From the NCBI GenBank assembly GCA_032209605.1, contig JASFXZ010000016.1, forward strand, positions 6,076,001 through 6,140,000: a stretch of DNA of 64,000 nucleotides. Direction: 5' to 3'. Under the pieces are notes generated by a model that was not told the origin of the DNA, made no database searches, and saw only the letters and a program-made list of their open reading frames with translations. This DNA is from Mactromeris polynyma (lineage: Eukaryota; Mollusca; Bivalvia; Venerida; Mactridae). Below are positions 26,232-38,400 of this stretch, piece after piece. The position numbers were made by a program, and so were the translations under genes. The first letter of the stretch is position 1. Each line of letters starts with the position of its first letter.

Positions 26232-27350
26232 TATAGTGACGTGTTTGATTACCGGATAGTATATTTTTGGAAAGCATAATACCTTTGCAATACTAATTAT
26301 ACAACAAACCCGAACCGTTATTTTTACTGACAGTTCCAAGGCTGTAATTATTTCGCTTTATGGTTATTATTTCTTTTTGTGTTTTGAATGTATGTTATAT
26401 TTCCCTTTCCCCAATGCAATTCTTTCACTTTATATAGTGTTCAGGTTATTTTCTGCCCAGTTTCGGCCTATTGTTGCCAGCTGTCTTGACTTGTCCTGTG
26501 ATATTTTCCATCCATTAATCCCCCCCTTCACTGTTTGTCCTCTTTGATTCTTCTAGTTATTCCTTATGGTATGCCAGGCCATTCCTTGCTTGCGCCTCTG
26601 TTCCCTAACGTACGTACACTTTAACCTCATCAAGTGCCTTATGTTTTATGGATTGTTATTTTGTCGGAGGTATGTGTGGGGAGGCACTGCTTTATGTATG
26701 TGGCATTCCCTGTAGCAACTTATTCTCTCTCTTTTCGTGACTTCATCGTGGCTACCGTCTACGGAAAAGTATGGCATTTAGTAGATATTTATTAAGAAGC
26801 GACTGACTGTAATAGGAACCCCGTTTACTTTCAAGGAAATTATACATATGGAAATAAGTGATAGAGCCAGAACAAGTGCCATATCATTGACGTTTACCAT
26901 AAAATATTGGCCAATAATCCTAAAGTTTCTTCAAACATTCAAGAAAACCGACGGATAGGTCATATAAAAATTCAAAAAGTGCAAATTGTTTCGATGATTT
27001 GAAAATGTGTAGTATTACAGGGCAAAATATAACTACAACGAAAAACTTTAATGATCTGATGCTCGCCATGGCTACATTGGTTTTTTATATAAGTATAATT
27101 TTATTACAAATAAACAAGTTTTCTGTGCACACTCCAGCGTTTGTTTTAAAAAAAGTCTGCATTAAATTCCATAAATACCGTATTTTCCGTAGACGGTGGC
27201 CATGGTGGACTGCCTAATAACTTATGGTTTACCCGAAAGTTGTAGAAACATGTGCAGGCGATTAAAGTACAACTGTACGTGTTAAAGAACATTTTCATAG
27301 CAGAGGCACGTCTACATTACGATATACGCTTGATCTACGTTTTATGTCAG

Positions 27351-27655
27351 AAGTATTTTCGGCGCAGCCGTACTAACATGGTTTTGCTATTTGCATACCA
27401 GTGTTGTGTAATCTAATCAAATCTTACGTTAACCACCAAGGCAATTTCTCTTCAACCAAATAACGTTTGTAACCTTGACGCGGATTGGTTAACCTTTCGA
27501 TAAAGGGTACGTTACCTCCACCGAATTTCGATGAATTTACCGAAATCCATTTATTGATCTGGAGTGACCAGCAATCGTAACATTTTTTTTATGTGGCACA
27601 ATAAATCTTAACCATCAAATAGCGCCGATCATCTTTTTTCAAGATATTTCTTGTA
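27351..27655 (-). repeat. Dispersed repeat, copy 2 of 4
   Basis: Reverse-oriented copy of the 4404-4717 repeat. It begins AAGTATTTTCGGCGCAGCCG and ends at AAGATATTTCTTGT. The internal palindrome-like stretch of TACCGAAATCC repeats is shared with the other copies. Confidence 0.75.
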
Positions 27656-27943
27656 TTCACAGCGAATGATATTTATAAGTAACGTAACATGAAAATGTAA
27701 TTTCAACTAACACAATTTTCCCAATCCATTAAAGAAAAAAACAACATCACGATTAGTTTGTTTTACTGCGCATTTTGAAATGAACATTTTTGCAATGCGT
27801 CAATAATTCTATCTCGCACTCTTTCTCCTGCTGTATTGCTCATTCTAGAATGATTGTGTCATTAAACAGACATCGAATGATGTTCAATGACTCGGCTTTC
27901 AAATTTTGTATCAGAAAATATTTAAATTGTGTTTAAATATAAA

Positions 27944-28297
27944 CTTAAAGGTAGATAAGCTAAGTAATAATTTTGAGAAAATGGCGTGTTAATGCCTTCA
28001 TACGGACATATACTAAAACATCGCATTTTATTTGTTCTTAAAGGTTTCCCGGGACTAAAACACCGAGTCAGATACAGGCTACTAAGCTAGCGCTAACTCG
28101 GCGCGTAGGTCAGGATAGAAATACATACTGTACCTGTATCGGACACTTGTATAACTGTGTTTTATTTTCGGAAAGATGTTAGAAAAGTGACGTTGCATAG
28201 TTGTAGAGTACATCTGTATGAAGGCATTTACCAACGGTTATCTAATATTTACGACTAAGCATATTTTGACAAAATCAAGACCATCTACCTTCAAAAG
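27944..28297. mobile_element. Candidate MITE with imperfect ~70 bp arms
   Basis: The left arm contains CTTAAAGGTAGAT and TAATGCCTTCATACGGA. The right arm, inverted, contains CTTTTGAAGGTAGAT and AAATGCCTTCATACAGA. The shared outer and inner blocks in inverted order suggest a MITE of about 350 bp. No TSD identified. Confidence 0.55.
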
Positions 28298-28664
28298 ACG
28301 CAAGGAAGTATAGGTAGAGGTTCTGATTCCAGATCCGAATGTTGTGACCGTTTCGAATCTCCCACAATCTTAAAAAAACAAATAGGACAAATCATTAGAA
28401 ATCACAAAACATGATATTTACATCATCATTAAGTGAAAGGTTTGATCTCTAACATGTGTTTGCACACGAACTATGCCTTTAACATATTTTAATAAATATC
28501 GATTTGATGATATTTTTCTTCTATTATTCTATAGGAAGTTGGTCGAACCATAGTGACACGAAAGTTGGGTAGGATCAGTTTCCCTGAGCAGGCACGGGTA
28601 TTGGTCAGAAACCAAGAAGGCCGCCATCGAGAGAGATGTATATAAGTAGTAAATATAAGATTTA

Positions 28665-28802
28665 GAAGTAAAACCTCGATAATAATTGATATTGATTTTG
28701 AATAAAGAGCAAAAACTGTGAAAATGGGCTTGAAAATGGTGTTCTTAATTTTCAGGTGGTCTTATTATTAAGATGGTCTTTAAGTGAAGTGTTACTGGAC
28801 TG
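28665..28802. mobile_element. CAGTAAAACCTC MITE, internally shortened
   Basis: Begins AAGTAAAACCTCGATAATAA, contains the family block GAATAAAGAGCAAAAACTGT and ends near GTGTTACTGGACTG. About 40 bp shorter than complete copies, with the left arm reduced. Confidence 0.65.
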
Positions 28803-29253
28803 TAATACTTGTTTCTTTATTTCAACGCGTCACAATTGAGAACAGTCATAATATTACACAATCACTGAATGAATCACACTGTAAATGTTTTACACACCGG
28901 ATTTTAGTCATAGAAAAAAATCTCTTCAATTGATTCAGCTTTGACGCAGACAACAAGTTATGTCAAATATCACCCACAAATTAAATAAAAAAGTGTATTT
29001 CACACGCCCATAAGGCTAATATTATTGACACAACGTTGCCATAAAATACGATTGTAATGACTCAGGGTAGGTCGAAATCAATGTATAAACTGCTCTTAGA
29101 TCAGCGTAAAACTAACAGCTTGAATCACCACTGAGTTTCCATAAGCGGCAACAAACAAACGTTGTGCTTTTCATTGCATCGATTATTGGCGAAACAAGCC
29201 GAATGAGCAAGTGTTGCCGAGAGCGTTCCGACAGAGGCGCTTCGTTCAGTTAC

Positions 29254-29261
29254 TATAAATA
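29254..29261 (+). promoter_or_regulatory. Candidate TATA box of the RGK-like gene
   Basis: TATAAATA lies 180 bp before the chosen ATG (29434). Transcription would then start near 29285, leaving a 5' leader of about 150 nt. A second AT-rich block (GATATATATAAGGG, about 29299-29312) is an alternative. Position and sequence are the only evidence. Confidence 0.45.
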
Positions 29262-29433
29262 GATCTCACTACCGATGTCATTGACAATCGACGGCTTCAC
29301 GATATATATAAGGGAAGAAAGGAGCGATTGAATCATTTCATGAATTGACAGTCGCTGTAAGTGCAACTGAACATTTGTATCTGCAAATAAATTATTCGAT
29401 AATAATAAAACACGCGTATTGTCAAAGAGTGAT

Positions 29434-32400
29434 ATGGAACTTGCTGAGCTTTGTAAAATTTCAGAAAAATACGCGATGACTGACAAAACGACAAGACCTA
29501 AAGTTGTATTGGAGAAAAAGGGGCTATCATACACGCGTTCCATTAGGAAAAATTGTGAAAAACGATCACAACGTAATCGTAGTAAAAGTATGCCTTCGAT
29601 CGCTATAAATGTGACACAAAAGTCCTTCGAACCTGCCGCTTTACAGGGGAATATTAAAGAACAATGCAGCATTGACGAGGATTCAGATTTAGTGGATGAG
29701 TATGTACGAATTCGACAGTTCAGTACAACGATGAAAGGACTTGTTAAAATGAGTGATCTTAGAAAAGACAGTAGAAGAGATAGTGGGTACTCCAGTACAA
29801 GCTACCGGAGAAATAGCTCAATCTCAATATCAAGCGTCACCTGTGCTAATGGGCGAAGGGACAGTGTACTAACTGAAGTTCCGATGGCCCCTAATCGTAG
29901 AAATAGTTCTTTCACTGCCACATATTGTACGCCGACGAGGAGAACTAGTTGTATGACAGAACGGGAATATAAGAAACTTGCAAACAGTTTTGCATTTAAC
30001 AATTCTCAGGATTCTATTTTGGATGAATGTCCGTCCGAATATCACGTGGTTGTTCTTGGATCATGTGGCGTGGGCAAGAGCGCTATTATAAACCAATTTA
30101 CGACGTCGGAGTTCCTCGGCGATTCTGATGTTTATACAGGTAAATATTTCAACGAAACACCTTCATGTATGTTGTCACCAATGAACCCAGTTCGACTGCA
30201 TGCACTCTTTTGTGATTAATCGTAAAGCTTGGTGTATGAGTTTGTGTTACATGTAATATTAATTATACTGGTGCTGTTTTCTAAGTTTACAATATTGTTT
30301 TGGGGAATATATCTTCCTATTGCCTTACGTATTATAATGCTAAAACACACACACAAATTCGTTTCTGTCTTTAGAACTCAATTTTATGAAGTATCTTATC
30401 TAAATAATGTCTGTTTTGATTAATGTAGTCGACTTTAGATCAATAAGCGAAAACGTATCAGATGTGACTCTCGAGAATGTTGTGCTCTATTTATGTGACT
30501 TATATTAAATTTCAATTAATTATTAATTTGCCTTAATGTCTGAAATAAATGTATGTTTATATTGTAATTTAATGTCCGCCGAGTAAAGTTCTCAATGTTC
30601 GATTTTATTGATTTTTCCAGAAAAGCCAATGCGTACTCCAATAATTTAAGCACTAACTAATTAATCGGGTTCCAAATTAATTGGCGTACAGACATTTCTT
30701 CTCGAGTTTTATGGCAATATAAATATAGAAAATACGTAAATAATTGAGTAAAAGTTTTTAACAATATTCTAGCTCTGTTTGTATCGTTCAATCGATATTT
30801 CAACAAAAGATATTTCACCCGTGTCAATGTGTTTTTTAACGTGACAAAGATCAAGGAAATAAGTCCCTCGCGTAACCTTTGTGCGAGTTTTTGACTATAA
30901 CATTTAATTCAAGTTTGGTGGCAACTTTTGTTGAAAACAAATGTCCTCTCCCCCATACAGAGGCATTATCTTATTAATATTTTCATAATATTATTTATTT
31001 GCAGATACAACAGAGCTAAGAACCAGCGTTTCAGTTATTTTGAACAAAGAGGAGTCAGTCATGGAACTAATAGAAGAAAATAATATGGTATGTATTTAAA
31101 TAATCTCATTGGTTGAATGTCTTGAGCGAACTATACTGGTTAAAAGAGCTAACCCGCTAGTCGTATTGCACACAGTTTGTAAAAGACTACTGGAAAAATC
31201 ATTTGTTGATTTTAATTGCAGTTTGTTATAATATGAACTGAACTATCGAAAATAAGTCGATGTAAACTCATCATTTCAGATCATTTTGCCACCCACAATG
31301 TGGTGAAGGTTCTTAAATTACATCGCGGGTTAGCTCTGTGGTCCAGTATATAATGTTTAGAGCAAAGGTTGAAATACATTGAAACTACAGTGTCCGTCAG
31401 TTGGTGTAATTGTAACACATAAGATTCACAATTTAACGCAAATCAATGAGAAACAAGGGGACAGAAAATACACAATGTAATTACAAGACGTAACATCAAA
31501 CTCCGGAGAATGATTATAATCTGCCGACACTCCTTGTCTTAGTAATAATGTACGTGACAATGAGCAAACAGTGAGTATTCTACTTAGCTACCTCTAACTT
31601 AACTTAAAAGGTCAGAAATGAGCCATGTTCACAAATACATGCAGTTGATACTGGTCAAATGATGGTCAAACGTGAATACAGATTACTAATTATTTTCAGA
31701 TTCTCCTTATACAACAGGTTTTAAAATGTACCATAAAAGCTATAAAAAACATAATTATATGCTCAAGTCATGATTGTCAGAATAAAATGCCCTCCGAATA
31801 CACATGTGCTTTTATATAGTTAATATATTATTTATATTATGTTATACTGTGCATAGATGAGACTGAAGCTCAGAATATATATGATGATACCAGATTCAAT
31901 ATACTCAATATTATGCTTTCCTACATCGCAAAGTCATGTAGTCTTGTTGATCGATATACACAGGTAAATGAAAAGCATCATTCTAATGTGTGCTTTTGAC
32001 AATAATGGATCCAAAGCCACATGCCATACACCTTTGAAGTCTAGTTGTCAGTTGCTTGCGGAGGAACAGGCTAGTACTGGTTGGTAGCCCAGGAGCACTG
32101 GATAGGTCAACTGACCGCGTTTTTTAATTTAAAAACTGTTGAGAAACGGCGTGTAACCCCGAAACAAATACAATGTGTACTATAAGAAGTGTACGGCTTT
32201 TATATTCTACATGTATATAAAAACTTGATTTGTCTTATGGCACAATGTTCTTTAATCGTGAAAATCGCATAAGAAGTAGTAATTACGCAGTTATACGGTA
32301 TAACTAGCATAAAGAAGACATTCCCATAAATTCAACACTATATATCGTACTTGTTGACAATTCGGTATGTTGTGGTTAATGTTCCTTATCTTGTTAAAAT

Positions 32401-35400
32401 AACGAAATAAGTTGGCCGTGCGTAATGAGTAAGTGTGGGCGTCAAGGATAATAGAAGAAGTATTCCGGAAAGACGTAGCAGTAAAACAAGACGTGATTTA
32501 ATGTGATATTGAAGTGTTAATCTCTGTCTCCGTTGTATTTCACTTAATGTGTTCGAGAGACAGAAACGCTGGTCATTAAAACTTGTTATTTACAATCCTA
32601 ACGCTATGACGTGTTTCTGAGACACATATTCTCGCTGTAAATGAAATTATTTCCACAGAGACAGACACACAAAAACACTTGCGTAGATACCTAGTAGTAG
32701 CTATAAGTCACGCAACATAAAGTCATCGTCAGCGTTGTTTATTTGATTAAAATCTTACTGAATTTCCATATATGGCTTGACTGTACAGTAGCAACAGCAA
32801 CAGTTCTCATTAAACTTCAAAGAATTTATCTGTGATTCTCCGATATCATGTGTTATTGCATGATGTTTACGATGGCAGACACTGTGATATAGCATGAAGA
32901 CTTGTCACAGTTGCCTTAAAAGGTCATATTGTGATTCTTTCAAAAGATGTGACAAGTTGCCATTCACCTGAATACTTTGTGCATCAAGCTTCTCCCATTT
33001 TAATAGTTCTTTGTTTTATTATTCTCAAGCGTACGGAATCCAGTTAGGACCATCGCGGTCTTGCTCCTCGCCTTTTTAATTGACCAAGAAAAAAAACCAC
33101 TCGAGATTATAAATGGAAACACATTAGTTTTTGTATACAAAGTGCTACAAATTTGAAAGAAAAAAAAGATGCGAGAATGTAACAAACGAATCTCGCGTTT
33201 TTTTCTTGGTAAAGTAAAAGACCGGGGGGCGAGATTTCGAGGGCCCTAACATGATTCCGTACAAGCGAAAGATATATATGTATATTTCACCAAAGTAGTG
33301 TATTCATTACGAGAAAACCATAAATAGCCTAGGTTAAACTTGAATGAACTAAATTAAATATTTAGTTTTTTATTGTAAAGGGGCAAATGAGTCTTTGGGT
33401 GCAGTCCATTTAGTACGGGGTCTCTAACTTACTTGTGTCTCACGAAATATCCTTAGAATGTTATTCAACCAGCAAAAATCAGCTTACATTTTTTAAATAA
33501 ATCGAGTATAAATACGTCCTAAGTATCTTATGTCATAACTGCTTTAATACAGCGTTGGCTTCTTAAAATGCTTGGTGTCAGTTGACAGCACACGGAGAAA
33601 GATCCTTATACCACTCGGTCAAATGCTTAAAAAGTTTCATGACAAATAAGACTACGCTTTTTATTGTACATATTCCTGTCTTAATTTAATATAAAATTCC
33701 ACTCTCAGCATGCTTTAAAGAAGAAGCTTAAACATATTATGTCGAGGATTTTTAATAATTCTTGTCTTTCATGTCAAATCTCACATCACGAACATACGTT
33801 GATACAAATGGGCTGGGAATAGCGACGGATTATGAATGATTTTATATCTCATAATATTTCATTGAAGTTATTTTGGTTTCATTACAACAGAATTAATTGT
33901 ATAACTGATACAAGAATAAACTCGGTGCATTTAAGGGACAACAAAGTATTTTTCGGTGCAGCCGTACTTACTTTGTTTTACTATTTGCATATCAGTGTTG
34001 TATGAGCCAAACAAATCTTACGTTAACCACCAAGACAATTAGGCTTCAACCGTACCACGTTTGTTACCTTGACGCGGATTGATTAACCTTTCCATAAAGG
34101 GTAACGTTACCTTACCGAAATCCACTGAATTTCAGTAAATTTACCGAAATCCATTTTGGATCTGGAGTGACCAGCTATCGTAACATCTCAACATTTTTTA
34201 TGTTGCACAACAAATCTTAACCTTCAAATTGCGTCATCATGAGGTTGTAAATATATCCGCGTAAATCATTTGCGTCATTTTGTCATGACTTAATTATTTA
34301 CTCGAGTATGGTCGGTAAAGTGAACCTTCATTAAATGGTTTATTCGCGTGATTGTGGCGTGTCTGAAGTACTTTCAGGGAATTTTCAGAGTCTTTTCTCA
34401 GAAGTAGCATTATCCAATAAAGATGTTATATCAGTATGACGTCAATCACATTCATGTATCAATGTTTTTGAGACGATTTAACGGTAAATATCTCAGTAAC
34501 TCTAGGTCCATGTCGGAATGATGTGATGAGATAAGCACGATAACCGGACGTAGGACATTGGTCAGTTAAAACAATTCATATCTTGAAAAAAGATGGTCGA
34601 CGCAATTTGAAGGTTAAGATTTGCTGTGCGACATAAAAAATGCCGAGAAGTTACGATTGCTGATCACACTAGATCCAAAATGAATTTCAGTAAATTCACC
34701 GAAATTCAGTGGATTTTGGTAAGGTAACGTACTCTTTATCGAAAGGTTGACCAATCCGCGTTTATGTTACAAACATTGTTCGACTGAAGCGAAATTGCCT
34801 TGGTGGTTAACGTAAGATTTGATTGGTTTACACAACACTGATATGCAAAAAGCAAAACCATGTTAGTATACGGCTGAGCCGAAGTACTTCAGTACCAACT
34901 AAAACATTAGCTCTAGTACTATACTAATCTCAGGAGTTATCACATAAATGGACTCACGCTAATATTTACGAAGTTATCTACACCATTCGATGAAAATGAA
35001 GCTAATTTTAGCATTAGGCGCGGAAAACCCATCCTTCGATGTTTTCTTATTTATAAACAATGCGTCAAGCAATGCAGGGTTTTAGGATTGTTGTTTCCTT
35101 AGCAACAGAGTTCTCGATCACAACAGTTTATTCATTTATCACATTGAATCTTTTTCTCTAGATAAAAGAACATTAACACTGTTAGGTAAAGTATCAAGTA
35201 AAGTGTTAATGCAAATGAATGGTTACTCCTTTATTAACATGATTGTACATGAACTAAGAAGCTACAATTAGTGTTTGGCGTGCAAGTTGGGAAGCATTAT
35301 AGTAGATCCGTTTAACGTACGCAGGAGTAGATCCGTTTAACGTACATCGTTATTTGGTCAAAAGTAGTACTTCGTTTTTGGTTATCCATGATACGATACA

Positions 35401-38400
35401 ATTTTATATGATTTGTGTTCTGTACAGATGAGTTAAACAAACATAAATAAATATTGTTTACTATCAATTTGATTGTTTGTTGGTAATTCAGTCTACTTTC
35501 GTTTTCTCTGAAAACAAGCAGCAAAAACCCTACACCATACTGTTGAACAGTAACGATCTTCTCTGTGAAACTTTTTCAATAAGTCGAGAACGATTGGACG
35601 TAAGATCCTCAAACTGTACTTGGATGTGTGTACGTTATTTTTTTAATGTCACTATTTCAAAGGTCAAGGTCACCGTGACCTTTAACTACAAACAGGTCTC
35701 CCATCACATATTCTATAACTGTTTGATGTGTTTGATTTTATTGTCCAACTGGTGAGCAATATTTCAGTCAAAGAAATTACTCATTCACAATATCCTAACT
35801 CCGAACTAAGTAAGTGTTATCTGGAACTTACTATGCTGAGCACCAAAGACGGACTCCTTACCAGTACCGTATTAACGACTTTGATATGACGCTGCCAGGA
35901 ATCGAACACTAGACCTCTCGCATTCGGAATTTCAAGAGAGGCTGTATCAATAATTACAAAACGTAACAAGGATGTTGGACATAACGTAAGCCGGATCCAC
36001 TCTTGTCATAAACAATCTTTCTAACTGTAAGTGCTCGCTTTACCTCTAAAACACGTAAGACGGATCTACTCTAGTACGGCTGTACGTAAGACGGATCTAC
36101 TCTAGAACGGGTGTACGTAAGCCGGATCTACTCTTACATTTTATGTTTTTTGATACAATATGCACCCCTCTAACCACTAAACAACGTTAGCCTGATAAAC
36201 TCATGTGTATTACAACCTTTCCAGCTAGTTATACTCTGTTTAAGTGGGTTGTACGTAAGACGGATCTTCTATAGTACGGGTGTACGTAAGCCGGATCTAC
36301 TCTTACATTTTATGTTTTTTATACAATTTGCACCCCTCTTACCAGTAAACAACGTTAGCCGGATCTACTCTTGTATATAACAGCCTTTCCAGCTATTAAT
36401 ACTCTTTTTAAGTGGGTTGTACGTAAGACGGATCTACTCTAGTACGGATGTACGTAAGCCGGATCTACTCTTACATTTTGTGTTTTTGATACAATATGCA
36501 CCCCTCTAACCAGTAAACAACGTTAGCCAGATCAACTATTGTATATTACAACCTTTCCAGCTATTAATACTCTGTTTAAGTGGGTTGTACGTAAGACGGA
36601 TCTACTCTAGTACGGGTGTACGTTAGCCGGATCTACTCTTACATTTTATGTTTTTGATACAATATGCACCCCTCTAACCAGTAAACAACGTAAGCCGGAT
36701 CTACTCTTGTATATTACAATATTTCCAGCTATTTATACTCTGTTTAAGTGGGTTGTACGTAAGACGGATCTACTCTAGTACGTGTGTACGTAAGCCGGAT
36801 CTACTCTTACATTTTATGTTTTTTTTATACAATTTGCCCCCCTCTAACCAGTAAACAACGTAAGCCTGATTAAATCTTGTATATTACAACCTTTCCAGCT
36901 ATTTATACTCTGTTTAAGTGGGTTGTACGTAAGACGGATCTACTCTAGTACGGGTGTACGTATGCCGGATCTACTCTTACATTTTATGTTGTATGATACA
37001 ATATGCCCCCCTTTAACCAGTAAACAACGTAAGCCTGATCAAATCTTGTATATTACAACCTTTCCAGCTATTTATACTCTGTTTAAGTGGGTTGTACGTA
37101 AGACGGATCTACTCTAGTACGGGTGTACGTAAGCCGGATCTATTCTTACATTTTGTGTTTTTGATACAATATGCTACTTTATATCAAATTTAGATCATAC
37201 TTACGCAAGTCGGTTGTACCTTACGTTCTACCCTACTATTAAACATATGATTTTGTCTAAAATACGTATACCGGTTTTATTACGTCGTGTCTACGCTTTT
37301 CATTTGCTAGATACGTTTCATTGTTCTATATATTAATCTGGTTCTCAACATTAGAACCATAAACCCATGTATTATGTTTTTGTTATTCCCAGATAAAGCC
37401 TATGCAGTTGATCTTTGCCGTGCATTAAACCCATGTTGTATGTCTTTAAAATATTACTACTTGTGAAAAGTGATTGTATACTTGTGTCAAAGAAACTGCA
37501 GGTTATGCACTTGAGTCCGGTACCATCCGTTCCCTGCTGCATACATATAAACAACAACATAAATGGAATATTCTCATTTATTTAGCTTTATCTCGGTAAT
37601 AAATCAGGGTTCAAAGAAATCACTGTGTAACACGACTATTATACGAACACACACTACAAGTAGTATAGATGCAAATATGCTATAGGCTGTTTGTTGTAAA
37701 ACATATGGCATAAATATCAAATTTCTGAAGAGCCGTTAATCTGATATTGGTGTAAAGTTACTGGAAACCATAAAGACATCATACCAACTCCATACTGAAT
37801 ATAAAAATGTTTTCATTGTAATTGAAATATTTTTATTCTTTGGTATAGTTACTAGTACATGTATATAGAAATTATATGAACTTTTACATTTGACGCAGGG
37901 AGGTAATCTCTCACTTTTGTCTTTAACGCCACTGGTTTTCTTGTATACGATCAACCTGTTTGTAGTTGAAGTTTCTATATCTTTAATAAAGGCGTCAGCC
38001 TCATCATACGTGTGAAATGTCTCCATCTTTGTTGTCACGTGACGCTGGAAGCGTTAGATTCCTGTACCTAAAGTATGGGTCAAACTGTATGGTAGAGGTT
38101 TTAGCGTAGGAATACTGTACGTTAAACGGATCTACTGCTTCGTACGTAAGACGGATCTACTCTAATGCTTCCCGTGCAAGTTGGATGTTGGAAGTTGTAT
38201 GACGGCCGTATTTGTCTTCGTACGTTCAAAGCTTTTTGTATGTTTGAATACCAGGTTTCGTGTAAAACATTATTACTTAAAGGTTCTCATTGGCTTATGT
38301 CTGACCAAAGCTGTCGATGCCGCATTCTTACACCATACCATACACCATACCATACACCATACCATACACCATACCATACACCATACCATACACCATACCA

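Larger units (their letters stand above)
35289..38173. mobile_element. TIR element with 9 bp TSD, Mutator-like candidate, 2.9 kb
   Basis: TIRs of about 57 bp (35289-35345 and 38117-38173) start GGGAAGCATTATAGTAGATC and contain two copies of the motif AGTAGATCCGTTTAACGTAC. A perfect 9 bp duplication, GTGCAAGTT, borders both ends (35280-35288 and 38174-38182). Nine-base TSDs with long TIRs are typical of Mutator-like elements. The interior holds a 168 bp satellite (36040-37170) built around the TIR motif and, just inside the right TIR, a minus-strand open exon that may be the start of a lost transposase gene. No full transposase is present, so it is non-autonomous. It lies in intron 2 of the RGK-like gene. 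Confidence 0.85.

Noticed and set aside
29253..29672. Minus-strand 139-residue open frame over the start of the RGK-like gene
   Set aside because: Antisense shadow of exon 1; no domain, and the sense strand carries a coherent RGK protein.
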